Shown here one piece after another: positions 44,056 through 52,498 of a stretch of DNA of 64,000 bases. Positions within the stretch are counted from its first letter, which is position 1. The number at the start of each line of letters is the position of its first letter. Origin of the DNA: Brevundimonas guildfordensis (lineage in GTDB: Bacteria; Pseudomonadota; Alphaproteobacteria; Caulobacterales; Caulobacteraceae). The translations under genes were made by a program, and so were the position numbers. The stretch covers positions 124,001-188,000 of the forward strand of contig NZ_JACSQU010000002.1 in NCBI RefSeq assembly GCF_014836405.1, written 5' to 3'. The notes under the pieces were generated by a model. The model had not been told where the DNA came from and ran no database searches. It worked only from the letters and a program-made list of their open reading frames with translations.

Positions 44056-44683
44056 AGGATTGGGCGCGCCGGCGATGCAACGTAAGCGCCGCGCCGCCAG
44101 CGAGTGCCCCGCCCAGCAGGATCATCGCCCATTCGGACAGAGTCGGGATCGGTTCCGCTCCCGATGAGAAGGCAGCATCCATCGCGAAGCTGTAACTCAT
44201 TGTAACCCACGCGGGGCCCGCGGGGACCTCATAAAAAAGAACTCCCCCGTCGGGATAGATCGCGTCACTCCCCAGCACCGCAACGAAACCGTTCTCAACG
44301 TCAACCAGGTTGAAAAGAAGAGCGTATGTTTTTCCAGGTTCAAGCTTTACTTCAGGAGTGATTGTAACGGGCTCGTAGTTATCATTTTGATAACCAACTG
44401 AAAATGGAGGCCCAACCCAAAGCGAAGGCCCGGGTGCGCCGGACGACCACTCGTGGATGCTGGCCATCACCTCGCTCTGGCTGCCTTCCATAAAGACCGT
44501 GAAGGCCGCCTGCTTGTTCAGCGCCACGAAGCGCTGACCACCAATGGGCGTGAGATAGCTTAAGGTGAAGTGGGTTTCCCCTCCTGGCAGGTTAAGCGTC
44601 TGGGCGCGCGCGCCTGGCCCAACCAACAGGATAACAAGGCCGATGAGGATACCAATTAGTCGCAAAACTCTTGCCCCAACCAA
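44054..44683 (-). CDS. Secreted protein with IPTL-CTERM sorting signal
   Basis: The 209-residue protein has an N-terminal signal (LRLIGILIGLVILLVGPGARAQ) and a C-terminal sorting signal PIPTLSEWAMILLGGALAGG followed by a basic cluster RRR. This is the tripartite motif-helix-basic layout of IPTL-CTERM proteins, which are processed by an exosortase-like enzyme. The central beta-rich domain (SGAPGPSLWVGPPFSVGYQN, EVKLEPGKTYALLFNLVDVE) resembles extracellular adhesion-type folds. The only in-frame start is a TTG at 44683, so the true start is uncertain. Lower GC marks it as cargo. No sorting enzyme is in the window. Confidence 0.78.
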   Translation of the reverse strand: MVGARVLRLIGILIGLVILLVGPGARAQTLNLPGGETHFTLSYLTPIGGQRFVALNKQAAFTVFMEGSQSEVMASIHEWSSGAPGPSLWVGPPFSVGYQNDNYEPVTITPEVKLEPGKTYALLFNLVDVENGFVAVLGSDAIYPDGGVLFYEVPAGPAWVTMSYSFAMDAAFSSGAEPIPTLSEWAMILLGGALAGGAALTLHRRRAQS

Positions 44684-44863
44684 CGCTATTTGCTTGTCGA
44701 GCCATAAACCATGGCTACTCTAAACAGGCAACGCATGCTGCCCAAATGGAAGCTTCGGCCTGCGTCAGCACCGCAGTTCGTGAGACGGCGGCTTCTAGCC
44801 GGCCTTGCGGCGGGGAGCAGCGCGGCGCGCTTTAGCTGGCGGAGCGCGGGTTCATGCCCATGG

Positions 44864-45121
44864 TTATTCACGCGGCCAGCGCCAGAGCACGCGCATCCCC
44901 CCGCCGCTGGCGTGGCCGCTGATCCGTGCGCCTGGCCCCGTCTTCCCGCAGGCGGCGCACCTGAGCGAGGCTTGCAGGTCTTTGAGCGGTTTGCGCCGTG
45001 CGGCCGCAGGCCACAGGGCCCAAGCTGGCCCCACGGTGTGTTCGCAGGCGCACGAAAGCTCCAACTGGTCGCAGGACGCGATGTCATCCACCGCGACCGA
45101 GTCGTCGTACTCGCGAAGCAT
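44864..45121 (-). CDS. Cys-rich small protein, possible zinc ribbon
   Basis: An 85-residue protein (MLREYDDSVAVDDIASCDQL, ELSCACEHTVGPAWALWPAA) with SCAC near residue 28 and RCAACGKTG near 54, consistent with a small zinc ribbon. Composition is protein-like and it follows two small genes in an apparent operon. Zinc ribbons in phage elements often bind DNA or RNA; the function here is unknown. The gap 44684-44863 holds nothing I can support. Confidence 0.6.
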   Translation of the reverse strand: MLREYDDSVAVDDIASCDQLELSCACEHTVGPAWALWPAAARRKPLKDLQASLRCAACGKTGPGARISGHASGGGMRVLWRWPRE

Positions 45122-45124
45122 GTC

Positions 45125-45304
45125 TCAGTGCGCCGTCGCGCCCCGCGTCGTGCACGCTGAGCGCAGCCGCGCCAGAGCCCCGGGAGCCTTCGCCTCGATC
45201 TCGCGCAGGATGCACCCGGCACCCGCCCGGCCGTCCGCCGTGGTCAGGTCGAGGCCGGTCAGCTGCAGCATAAGGGCGGCCAGTTCCTTGTCTCGCTCGC
45301 TCAT
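45125..45304 (-). CDS. 59-residue small hypothetical protein
   Basis: The ATG overlaps the stop of the preceding gene (ATGA). The sequence MSERDKELAALMLQLTGLDL continues TTADGRAGAGCILREIEAKA and then PGALARLRSACTTRGATAH. It looks helical and soluble. Middle gene of a three-gene leftward cluster. Confidence 0.6.
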   Translation of the reverse strand: MSERDKELAALMLQLTGLDLTTADGRAGAGCILREIEAKAPGALARLRSACTTRGATAH

Positions 45305-45462
45305 TGCGGGCGCCCGACCAGGCGCAGCCCCGCGACCAGTCCGGCGACCAGATCGACTGGCGGGGTAGGGGTGTCCGCGCGCTCGCGCTGTTCCAGATCC
45401 CGGTCCAGCTTCTCCAGATCGCGAGCGAAGGCCTCATCGGGGCCAAGGGGTTTCGTTTCCAT
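45301..45462 (-). CDS. 53-residue small hypothetical protein
   Basis: A strong AGGAGG site precedes the ATG. METKPLGPDEAFARDLEKLD then RDLEQRERADTPTPPVDLVA and GLVAGLRLVGRPQ. The charged helix followed by a short hydrophobic tail is unlike random sequence. First gene of the leftward three-gene cluster near the right end of the element. Confidence 0.6.
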   Translation of the reverse strand: METKPLGPDEAFARDLEKLDRDLEQRERADTPTPPVDLVAGLVAGLRLVGRPQ

Positions 45463-45637
45463 GTTCGTCCTCCTCAAGCACCGACCCGAGGCGGACTCCT
45501 GCACGAGAACAAAATAAGAACAAGTAGACTGCCAGACGCCCGCTTTCAGTTGGGAAATCGCTGTAACTCATTGCAAACAAATAGGTCAAAACCGCCCCGG
45601 TTGGGACCTAATACGTTGATTTCTCGAAGACCCTTGG

Positions 45638-45685
45638 AGCTTCCCAAGCTGAATGTCGCGAGTTTGATTCTCGCTACCCGCTCCA
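45638..45685 (+). repeat. attR: partial tRNA-Gly duplicate
   Basis: 47 of 48 bases match 34356-34403. The single change is C to T in the T-loop at 45665, which would harm a tRNA but is tolerated in a non-functional copy. This marks the right boundary of the element. Confidence 0.92.
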
Positions 45686-45818
45686 TTATCCAATGACTTA
45701 CGGCCGTAGTTCGTTCCGGCGGCCGGACAAGCACGTCCGCCCATCACGCCTCTAGATTCGGCTGCTGCGCGCGAGTCATGGGTGCTTCTCTAGAAACCGG
45801 GCCATGAGCGTTGCCGGG

Positions 45819-46454
45819 TCATCGCTCTATTCGCCCCAGAAATGGCGCGGCCGCCAGCGCGGCCTGGCTGCGGTTATTCACTTTGAGCTTCTTCAGGATG
45901 GCGGACACATGTTGCTTCACCGTGCCTTCGGTGAGGTCCATGTCGCCAGCGATCTCCTTGTTCAGCTTGCCGTCGGCGACGCCGCGCAGGACGCGTAGCT
46001 GGGCCGCAGACAGGCGTGCCACGCGACGGTGAAAGTCGATCGCGGCCGGATCGGCCGAGGTCTCGATCGGAAAGACCTCTTCGCCTCGCAACACGGCGCC
46101 GACGGCGTTGACCAAGGTCTCCACGGGGGCCGCCTTGGACAGATAGGCCTTGACGCCGAACGCTCGAGCCATGGCGACCGAATGGGCGTCGACACGCGAG
46201 GACACCATGGCGAAAGCGGCCTGCGGCAGACGCTGCTGCAGCCGCAAGAGCGCATCGAACCCCGTGGCGTCGGGCAGCATCAGGTCCAGCATGACCAGCT
46301 TGACCCGGGCCCCGCCCACGCGGGCGAATTCCTCAGCCTCGGCGGCGCTCAGCACCCGCGCGAAATCCAGATGGACATAGGCCGCGCGAATGGACAGCTC
46401 GAGCGCCTGCCCCACCAGGGGGTGATCGTCCACGATCAGAACTGTCCAGCGCAC
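45819..46454 (-). CDS. LuxR/NarL-family response regulator
   Basis: The 211-residue protein starts at a GTG (MRWTVLIVDDHPLVGQALEL). It has an N-terminal receiver with DD at 9-10, the phosphoacceptor Asp in LVMLDLMLPDATGFDALL and the Lys in KAYLSKAAP. A C-terminal LuxR-type HTH follows (RLSAAQLRVLRGVADGKLNK, EIAGDMDLTEGTVKQHVSAI). It is divergent from the DUF4402 fibre operon (243-base gap). With the hybrid kinase, Hpt and CheY-like genes beyond that operon, it is the likely transcription output of one phosphorelay. Confidence 0.9.
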   Translation of the reverse strand: MRWTVLIVDDHPLVGQALELSIRAAYVHLDFARVLSAAEAEEFARVGGARVKLVMLDLMLPDATGFDALLRLQQRLPQAAFAMVSSRVDAHSVAMARAFGVKAYLSKAAPVETLVNAVGAVLRGEEVFPIETSADPAAIDFHRRVARLSAAQLRVLRGVADGKLNKEIAGDMDLTEGTVKQHVSAILKKLKVNNRSQAALAAAPFLGRIER

Positions 46455-46602
46455 CTGTCGCGCTCACCTCGCCATGAGAAACCTACCCAAGATTGAAGGC
46501 CATTCCTTAATCAGACGTATCGTCCAGGCTTCGGACTGGAGCGTCGGCAGGCCCCCGCGAAAGACGCCCAACCCTATAACTTTGGTTCTATTTCGCCCTT
46601 TT

Positions 46603-46656
46603 TGGGGGTCCGGCTTGTGGACGAGGGGGCGTTTCGGGATGATTTGGTCCCCCAAC
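46603..46656. promoter_or_regulatory. Imperfect inverted repeat in the fibre-operon leader
   Basis: TTGGGGGTCC (46603-46612) and GGTCCCCCAA (46647-46656) pair in 9 of 10 positions across 34 bases, 42 bases upstream of the DUF4402 gene start. It may be an operator or a leader hairpin. The neighbouring CTATAACTTTGGTTCTAT (46574 onward) is AT-rich and promoter-like. Confidence 0.35.
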
Positions 46657-46697
46657 AACGGCGCGACCGACGCCGCTCAAGCAAGTTGGAGATGACC

Positions 46698-47225
46698 ATG
46701 AACAAGACCCTGATCGCCGCCGCCGCCGTCGTCGCCTTCACCGCCGTCGCCGCCCCGGCGCTGGCCCAGTCGGCCTCGACCACCGGTTCGGGCTCGATCA
46801 CCGTGATCCGCCCGCTGACCATCACCAAGACCGCAGACCTGAAGTTCGGCACGGTCGTTCGCCCCAGCACGGGCGCCGGCTCCGTCGCCGTCAGCGCCGC
46901 CGGCGCTCGGTCGGTCGCGGGCGGCGTGGTCGGCCTGAGCTCGGGCGACACGCCCGCCGCCGCAGCCTTCACGGTCGCCGGCGAAGGCGGTCAGTCGGTG
47001 TCGGTCACCATCCCCGCCACCTTCTCCATGGCCAACGGTTCGGACACCCTGACCGTGACCACCAGCAACAGCCTGACCGGTTCGGCCGCCAGCCAGACCC
47101 TGTCGAACGCCCTGGGCTCGGCCGGTTCCCTGGCCTTCACGGTCGGCGGTTCGGTTCCGGTCGCCTCGACGACGGCGACGGGCGCCTACACCGGCTCCTT
47201 CACCGTGTCGGCCGCCTATAACTGA
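46698..47225 (+). CDS. DUF4402 pilin-like secreted protein
   Basis: The 175-residue protein has a Sec signal (MNKTLIAAAAVVAFTAVAAP, cleavage after ALAQ). The mature domain matches DUF4402: GSITVIRPLTITKTADLKFG, AAFTVAGEGGQSVSVTIPAT and the C-terminal GAYTGSFTVSAAYN. DUF4402 proteins are beta-sandwich, pilin-like subunits commonly encoded with chaperone-usher genes. As first gene of the operon with the best leader it is probably the major fibre subunit. The ATG at 46698 has GGAG six bases upstream; an ATG two codons earlier is also in frame. Confidence 0.88.
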   Translation: MNKTLIAAAAVVAFTAVAAPALAQSASTTGSGSITVIRPLTITKTADLKFGTVVRPSTGAGSVAVSAAGARSVAGGVVGLSSGDTPAAAAFTVAGEGGQSVSVTIPATFSMANGSDTLTVTTSNSLTGSAASQTLSNALGSAGSLAFTVGGSVPVASTTATGAYTGSFTVSAAYN

Positions 47226-47333
47226 GCCATGTTCCCGCTGCACCGGGATGATGATCGGACAACGTGGCTTAACGAGTCGGAAGGGTTCGGCCGCCATCGT
47301 TTTGAAGCTGTCTTGAGCGGAGTCAGGTCATTG

Positions 47334-48149
47334 ATGTTGCGTTATCTCCTGCCAGCCGTGGCCGTCCTGCTGGCCGCCGAACCGGTCTTGGCGCAGGTCG
47401 GCGCCGATCTGAACATCTCGCCCAAACGCGTGGTGTTCGGGCCCGGCGAGCGCAGCGCCACGGTCTATGTCTTCAACCAGGGCGACCAGCCGGCGACCTA
47501 TTCCGTCGAGCTGGTCGACCGGGTGATGACCTCAGACGGCCGCATCGTCGCCATCGACGAAGAGCCGGGCGCCCAGGTCGATTCCGCGCGCGACCTGGTT
47601 CAGTACACGCCCCGGCGCATCAGCCTGGCGCCGCGCACCAGCCAGGCCATCCGCGTGCGCGCGCGGCCGGGCGGCTCTGGCGAACACCGCACCCATCTGA
47701 CGGTCACCGCCCTGCCGCCTGAGACCGCTGGGTTCACAGTGGATCAGGCCGCGGCAGGCGCCGCCGATGAGGTGTCGCTACAGGTCGTGGCCCTTTTCAG
47801 CGTCAGCATCCCGGTCATCGTGCGCGACGGTCCCGTCGATGCGCGCGCTGCGATCGACCGCGTGGCGCTGCGGCAGGAAGCCCAGCAAGAGCTGCTCTCG
47901 CTTGACCTTGTCCGCACGGGCGCCAACTCGGTCTACGGCGACATCGAGGTGTTTGCCGAAACGCCCGGCGGCCAGGTGCTTCTGACCGCCGTGCGCGGGA
48001 TCGCCGTCTATCCCGAGATCGATCGGCGCACCGTCGTCATCGCCCTTCCCCAACCGCCCGTCGCGGGTCAGTCGATGACCATCGTCTACCGCGACGACGA
48101 CGCCGACCGGGGTGAAGTTCTGGCCACGGCGACCCTGGTCGCGCCGTGA
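47334..48149 (+). CDS. PapD-like periplasmic pilus chaperone
   Basis: The 271-residue protein has a signal peptide (MLRYLLPAVAVLLAAEPVLA) and the immunoglobulin-like chaperone pattern. The N-terminal half contains NISPKRVVFGPGERSATVYV and QYTPRRISLAPRTSQAIRVR, the latter matching the edge strand with basic residues. The second domain ends with MTIVYRDDDADRGEVLATAT. It should fold and cap the DUF4402 subunits and deliver them to the usher. It is separated by 108 bases from the pilin and overlaps the usher start (GTGA). The upstream frame is open but unconvincing. Confidence 0.85.
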   Translation: MLRYLLPAVAVLLAAEPVLAQVGADLNISPKRVVFGPGERSATVYVFNQGDQPATYSVELVDRVMTSDGRIVAIDEEPGAQVDSARDLVQYTPRRISLAPRTSQAIRVRARPGGSGEHRTHLTVTALPPETAGFTVDQAAAGAADEVSLQVVALFSVSIPVIVRDGPVDARAAIDRVALRQEAQQELLSLDLVRTGANSVYGDIEVFAETPGGQVLLTAVRGIAVYPEIDRRTVVIALPQPPVAGQSMTIVYRDDDADRGEVLATATLVAP

Positions 48150-50863
48150 CGGTCGTCCGCTCCGCCGGAGCGGCCGTGGTCGCGCTGGCGGCGTCGATGG
48201 CGTCCTGGCCCGCTTCGGCGCAGGAGGCCCTGGTCCGCAATCTGGTGATCGCCGCCGAGCCCGAACCCTTCAGCGCAGATGATCTGCTGTGGATGGAAGT
48301 CCGCGCCGGCGACACGGAGCTGGCGGACTCGATGAATGTCTTCGTGTCGCGCGCCGGCGTCTTCCTGCCGCTGGGCGAGTTCGCCCGCGTGGTGGACGTG
48401 GCTGTCGGGGTCTTTCCGGCCCAGCGTCGGGCGGAGGGCTGGGTCATCGAGCCGTCGAACCGGCTCGTCGTGGATCTGGCGCGTCGCGAGGCGACCATCG
48501 CCGGGCGCGCCATCACGATCGGCGTCGACCAGGCCGCCATCTACGGCGAAGACCTCTATGTTCGCGCGGACCTGCTGGAGCAGCTTCTGCCCGTGCGGCT
48601 GAAAGCCGACGCCAGCGCCCAGACCCTGGCGGTGACCACGACCCGTCCCCTGCCATTCGAACAACGGGCGGAGCGGTTGCGGCGGCAGGCGGCGCTTGGC
48701 GGCGCCTCGGACCTGGAAAACGCCATGCGGGTGGACACCCCTTATCGCCTGGCCAGCCCTCCGTCGTTCGACGTGAACATCGGCGGCCAGCTGACGCGCG
48801 ACGGCGTGGACAACGCCTCACGCTTTGACCTCAGAGCGTCAGGCGACCTGCTACACGCGGGGTTCGAAGGCTATGTCGGCTCGGATGATGACGGCGAGAT
48901 CGGCACGGTCCGCGTCATGCTGACCCGCAAGGACCCTTATGGCCGCGCTCTGGGGCCGCTAGGCGGCACCCGGGCCGCTGTCGGCGACGTCTATTCGCCC
49001 TCCATGCCGATCGGCCCGGCCGGCGTGTCCGGTCGGGGCGTCTTCTACACCTCGGCGCCGCTGGAGAGCCTGGACCTCGCCACCCCTCTAAACCTTCGCG
49101 GCGAACTCGCCCTGGGCGAAGAGGTGGAGCTCTACGTCAACGAAGTGCTGCAGCGTGCGCAGACGTCTCCCGTGCAGGGGCGCTATGAGTTTCTGGATGT
49201 TCCCCTGGCCTTCGGCCTGAACACCATCCGGCTGGTCTTCTACGGCTCGCAGGGACAGATCCGCGAGACGGTCCGCCGGATCAACTTCGGCACGGGCCAA
49301 CTTCAACCCGGCCGTCTTGTCCTGAGGCTCGGCGCAGTGGAGCAGGACCGCACCGTCTTCGATATCGGCGAACCGCTTTCTGGATCGAGCAGCGGGTCCG
49401 CGCGGGTGGCGGTCACCGCGGATTATGGCCTCACGCCCGGTTTGACCCTGAGCGCTGGCGCTGCCCGCTATCAGCCCCAGGGGCGCGATGCGCGATCGCT
49501 GACGGCTCTGGGTCTTCGCGGGTCGCTGGGCGTTTTCGCGACCCAGCTCGACGCCGCCATCGACAATAACGGCGGACGAGGGGCCACCGGCACCCTGGCC
49601 ACCCGCTTCGGCGGGATTTCGCTGCTGGGCCGTCATTCGGAATATACAGGCGGCTTTGTCGACGAGACCCGGCAACTGGGCGCCAGGGACCAGGCCCCGC
49701 TGCGCCGCGCCACCGACCTGCGCGCGGATGGACAGTGGTCCGCGCCCAATGGCTTGAGCGTTCCCGTATCCTTGAACGCGCGCCATCTCGTTCGCGCCGA
49801 CGGCGCCGAACTGACGAACGCCGAGGTGCGAGCCTCGGCGCCGCTCGGACGGCTCTATGCATCAACCAACATCGCCTATGAGGCGGAGACCGGCGGCGAC
49901 ATCTCTACGCGCCGCTGGCTGGGAGGGTTCGACGTGACGACGCTGGTGTCCGCGCGTATCCAGACCCGTGCCGGCCTCACTTATGAGATTTCGCCTGATC
50001 CAGAGTTGGACTCCGCCTATATCACCGCCGACTGGCAGATCAACGAGGCCGCCGCCCTGCGCGTGGGCGCCGTCCGAACCTTGGGGCCGCAAGGGACGAC
50101 CTTCCTCCAGGCCTCGCACCTGTGGCGGGCCCCGCGGTTCGATCTGGCGCTCAATCTGGCCTATGAAACCGACCGCCGTGACTGGCGCGTCGGCCTGCAG
50201 ATGGGCTTCGGCTTCGGCTATGACCCGGGTCGCGGAGGGTATCGCATGACGCGCCCCGGCGTGGCCGGCGGCGGCTCCGTCGCCATCAATGCCTGGGTCG
50301 ATGAAAACGGCGACGGCGTGCGCCAGCCTGGCGAGCCTGGCGTGCCGGGCCTGATCGCGGACACGCCGGCCGGGGCGCAGACCACCAATGCTGAAGGGCG
50401 CGCCTTCGCCACGGGGCTGGGCGACGCGCCGACCGCTCAGATCCGTCTGAACGCCGAAGCGGTCGACGACCCCTTCCTGATCGGCGGACCCGACGTCATC
50501 CGCATCGTGCCGCGACCCGGTCGCGCCAGCCGGATCGACTACCCGATGCAGCGCAGCGCCGAGGTCCAGCTCCAGGCCATGTTGATCCAGCCGGACGGCG
50601 CCGCCCGCGCCATCGCCGCCTTGGCGATCCTGCTTGTCCCCGAGAACGGCGGCGAGGCCGTCGCCGGCCGCAGCGACCACTCCGGCGTCGTGTTCTTCGA
50701 ACGTCTGCGGCCGGGCGCCTATGATCTTCGGCTTGACCCCGACCAGGCGCGCGCCCTGGCGCTGTCACTGGATCGGCCTGTCCGCGTGAGCGTGCCCGCC
50801 GGAGGCGGCTTCGTGGAGGGCGGGAGTTTCAGCGTGAGGATCGCCGGGGAGAGGCTGCAATGA
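48146..50863 (+). CDS. Divergent outer-membrane usher-like protein
   Basis: The 905-residue protein starts at a GTG and has a signal peptide ending ASAQ. Residues about 30-200 form an N-terminal region (LLWMEVRAGDTELADSMNVF). A beta-barrel segment follows from FDVNIGGQLTRDGVDNASRF, and near 316-385 is a plug-like domain (ELALGEEVELYVNEVLQRAQ, RYEFLDVPLAFGLNTIRLVF). A Cna/SdrD-like insert (AWVDENGDGVRQPGEPGVPG, near 715) and a C-terminal carboxypeptidase-regulatory-like domain complete it. The arrangement fits a chaperone-usher secretion pore, though divergent from FimD/PapC. It overlaps both neighbouring genes. Confidence 0.82.
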   Translation: MTVVRSAGAAVVALAASMASWPASAQEALVRNLVIAAEPEPFSADDLLWMEVRAGDTELADSMNVFVSRAGVFLPLGEFARVVDVAVGVFPAQRRAEGWVIEPSNRLVVDLARREATIAGRAITIGVDQAAIYGEDLYVRADLLEQLLPVRLKADASAQTLAVTTTRPLPFEQRAERLRRQAALGGASDLENAMRVDTPYRLASPPSFDVNIGGQLTRDGVDNASRFDLRASGDLLHAGFEGYVGSDDDGEIGTVRVMLTRKDPYGRALGPLGGTRAAVGDVYSPSMPIGPAGVSGRGVFYTSAPLESLDLATPLNLRGELALGEEVELYVNEVLQRAQTSPVQGRYEFLDVPLAFGLNTIRLVFYGSQGQIRETVRRINFGTGQLQPGRLVLRLGAVEQDRTVFDIGEPLSGSSSGSARVAVTADYGLTPGLTLSAGAARYQPQGRDARSLTALGLRGSLGVFATQLDAAIDNNGGRGATGTLATRFGGISLLGRHSEYTGGFVDETRQLGARDQAPLRRATDLRADGQWSAPNGLSVPVSLNARHLVRADGAELTNAEVRASAPLGRLYASTNIAYEAETGGDISTRRWLGGFDVTTLVSARIQTRAGLTYEISPDPELDSAYITADWQINEAAALRVGAVRTLGPQGTTFLQASHLWRAPRFDLALNLAYETDRRDWRVGLQMGFGFGYDPGRGGYRMTRPGVAGGGSVAINAWVDENGDGVRQPGEPGVPGLIADTPAGAQTTNAEGRAFATGLGDAPTAQIRLNAEAVDDPFLIGGPDVIRIVPRPGRASRIDYPMQRSAEVQLQAMLIQPDGAARAIAALAILLVPENGGEAVAGRSDHSGVVFFERLRPGAYDLRLDPDQARALALSLDRPVRVSVPAGGGFVEGGSFSVRIAGERLQ

Positions 50864-51396
50864 TCCGTTTGTTTCTGATCGGCCTTGTCACGGTGATTGG
50901 CCTTGGCGCGCCGGGGCTGGCGCACGCCCAAGCGATCGTGACCCGATCGCCGGCGACGGCGCCCACCTTGGGCACGACGATCCGCGGGTCGACGGCGACC
51001 ACCTTCACCATATCCACGTCCGGCGTCGTGACGCGCACCTCTGGCGACGCCATCCGCCTGACCAGCGGCACGGTGACGACCCCGACTTTCAGCGTGAACT
51101 GCGGCCTGCTGAATATGTCCGGCCTGTGCGCACTGAGATACATCCGGGTCACCATTACGCCCGTTGGCGGCGGCGCCGCCACCGTGACCAGACTGCGTGT
51201 CGGCGCCCTGAGCGGCGCCACCTATCGCAGCGGCGGCGCGCCCGCCGAGGGCCCTTCGGTCACGTTCGACCTCAATCCCTTGGGCCTGTTGAGCACCGCC
51301 TCCTTCCGCCTGGGCATGGATGTGACCTTGGCCGCCAATGCTCCAAGCGGAACCCATGGCTTCGACTATCTCGTCACTGTAGAACTCGTCCGATGA
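50860..51396 (+). CDS. Secreted fibre subunit (tip or minor pilin), unknown family
   Basis: The 178-residue protein has a signal peptide (MIRLFLIGLVTVIGLGAPGL, cleavage after AHAQ) and a Thr/Ser-rich beta domain with two Cys (NCGLLNMSGLCALRYIRVTI) that may form a disulfide. The C-terminal FDYLVTVELVR ends in alternating hydrophobics like a donor strand. ATGA overlaps couple it to the usher and to the next gene. I infer a minor or tip subunit. Confidence 0.75.
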   Translation: MIRLFLIGLVTVIGLGAPGLAHAQAIVTRSPATAPTLGTTIRGSTATTFTISTSGVVTRTSGDAIRLTSGTVTTPTFSVNCGLLNMSGLCALRYIRVTITPVGGGAATVTRLRVGALSGATYRSGGAPAEGPSVTFDLNPLGLLSTASFRLGMDVTLAANAPSGTHGFDYLVTVELVR

Positions 51397-51842
51397 AGCT
51401 GATGCGCTTGGCGTTTCCGGCCGTTGCGGCCGTCGTCCTGTCTGTCCCGCAAGGCGCGGTGGCGGAGCCGGTCCGCTCCACCTTGTCCGTCGTGCGCAGC
51501 TTGAGCATCGCCTCGGTCCGCCCGATCCAGTTGGCGCACGGACCGCTGGATCGGCCCTTGGGCGTCAGCGCGGAAATGCCCATCGACGCGCCGGCCGTCA
51601 TTCAGATCGCCGGCGACCCGGGCCGCGTCTATCGCATTCGAGCGCCTCAAGCGCTGGTGACGGCGCGCGGCGAGACTGTCCTGGATGATCTGCGGCTGTG
51701 GAGCGCCAATACGGGGGAGGTGTCATCCAGCCGCGCCGGACGCATGGACGCCAATGGCCGCGACGTCCTGTACGTCACCGGGCGCTTGACGGCCGCCGGG
51801 ACCGGTCGGGCTTCCCTGCCGATCAGCATCGCCTACGAATAA
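51393..51842 (+). CDS. DUF4402-like secreted subunit
   Basis: The 149-residue protein starts at the ATG overlapping the previous stop. Its signal peptide is MKLMRLAFPAVAAVVLSVPQ, cleaved near AVAEP. The mature part has the DUF4402 pattern LSVVRSLSIASVRPIQLAHG, IQIAGDPGRVYRIRAPQALV and RASLPISIAYE. It is shorter than the first pilin and probably a minor subunit or anchor. Its stop abuts the convergent Hpt gene with no gap. Confidence 0.78.
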   Translation: MKLMRLAFPAVAAVVLSVPQGAVAEPVRSTLSVVRSLSIASVRPIQLAHGPLDRPLGVSAEMPIDAPAVIQIAGDPGRVYRIRAPQALVTARGETVLDDLRLWSANTGEVSSSRAGRMDANGRDVLYVTGRLTAAGTGRASLPISIAYE

Positions 51843-52109
51843 TCAGACCAGACGCCTTAAGGCGACGATGAGCGCCCGCACCTGGTCGTCTGGCGGCGTC
51901 TTGCCTGCGGCGAACCCTTGATCGATCTGCATGGCCAGGTCGCCGACTTCAACGAACCCGAACAGGCCGGCTGCGCCTGCAAGGCCGTGCGCAAGGCGCT
52001 CTATCTCCGGCGCGTCTGCGCGGGCGAGCGCGTCGGCCAAGGCGAGGCTGTCGGCGCCGGCCCGCTCGCGAAAGCGCAGGCGGAGCGGTTCCAGCGGATC
52101 GCCGCTCAA
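51843..52109 (-). CDS. Stand-alone Hpt (histidine phosphotransfer) protein
   Basis: The 88-residue protein carries the Hpt motif EIERLAHGLAGAAGLFGFVE, where the His in AHGLAG is the phosphoacceptor. The four-helix size is typical. It would relay phosphate from the hybrid kinase to response regulators. Its start overlaps the CheY-like gene stop by four bases. Confidence 0.88.
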   Translation of the reverse strand: MSGDPLEPLRLRFRERAGADSLALADALARADAPEIERLAHGLAGAAGLFGFVEVGDLAMQIDQGFAAGKTPPDDQVRALIVALRRLV

Positions 52110-52489
52110 GCGGCGGCCTCCGCCAGAAGATCGCGGATCTGCTTAGCCAGGGTCATCGGGTCAAAGGGTTTGACGATTACGCCGATCGCTCCCAGCGCCT
52201 TCAGATGGTCGATCTCGCCGGACTGGGCGCGGGCGGTCATGAAGATCACCGGCGTGGCGGCGTGGCCGGGGATTTCCCGCAAGCGCCTCAGCACGCCCGT
52301 TCCATCCAGGGTAGGCATCATGAAGTCGAGCAGAAGCACGTCCGGGGTCTCCCCATCGGCGATGCGATCAAGCGCCTCCTGGCCCGAACCGAGGCTGGTC
52401 AGCGAAACGTCCGGGTCAAGTTCCAGCGCCATGGCCGCCACTTCGCGGATATCCGGCTCATCATCGACATGCATCAAGGCTAGAGGCAC
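52106..52489 (-). CDS. Single-domain (CheY-like) response regulator
   Basis: A 127-residue receiver-only protein starting at a GTG five bases after AGGAG. It has the acidic pair in HVDDEPDI, the phosphoacceptor Asp in DVLLLDFMMPTLDGTGVL, the Thr in IFMTARAQ and the Lys in VIVKPFDPMTL. With no output domain, it acts as a phosphate shuttle, sink or protein-binding switch between the kinase and Hpt proteins encoded on either side. Confidence 0.92.
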   Translation of the reverse strand: MPLALMHVDDEPDIREVAAMALELDPDVSLTSLGSGQEALDRIADGETPDVLLLDFMMPTLDGTGVLRRLREIPGHAATPVIFMTARAQSGEIDHLKALGAIGVIVKPFDPMTLAKQIRDLLAEAAA

Positions 52490-52498
52490 GGCATCTCC

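Larger units (their letters stand above)
34404..45685. mobile_element. Integrated element / decayed prophage in tRNA-Gly(CCC), 11.3 kb
   Basis: The element is defined by the 48-base direct repeat at its ends, a tyrosine integrase reading toward the tRNA, and phage late genes (tail-fibre-like DUF4376 protein, holin-like proteins, muramidase, spanins). There is no replication, packaging, capsid or tail-tube gene, so it cannot form particles alone. Several segments (36.85-37.57, 40.25-41.65 and 44.05-44.7 kb) are clearly less GC-rich than the chromosome. Gaps at 40252-40508 and 41634-41914 hold no gene I can support; the first has AT-rich promoter-like sequence. Three frameshifted genes indicate decay. 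Confidence 0.92.

Noticed and set aside
44711..45368. Rightward frames over the three small leftward genes
   Set aside because: The leftward set has ribosome sites, ATGA coupling and a Cys motif; the rightward readings are Arg/Pro-rich antisense.
45638..45685. Second functional tRNA-Gly
   Set aside because: Only the 3' 48 bases are present, with no acceptor 5' strand or D-arm and a mutated T-loop; it is attR.
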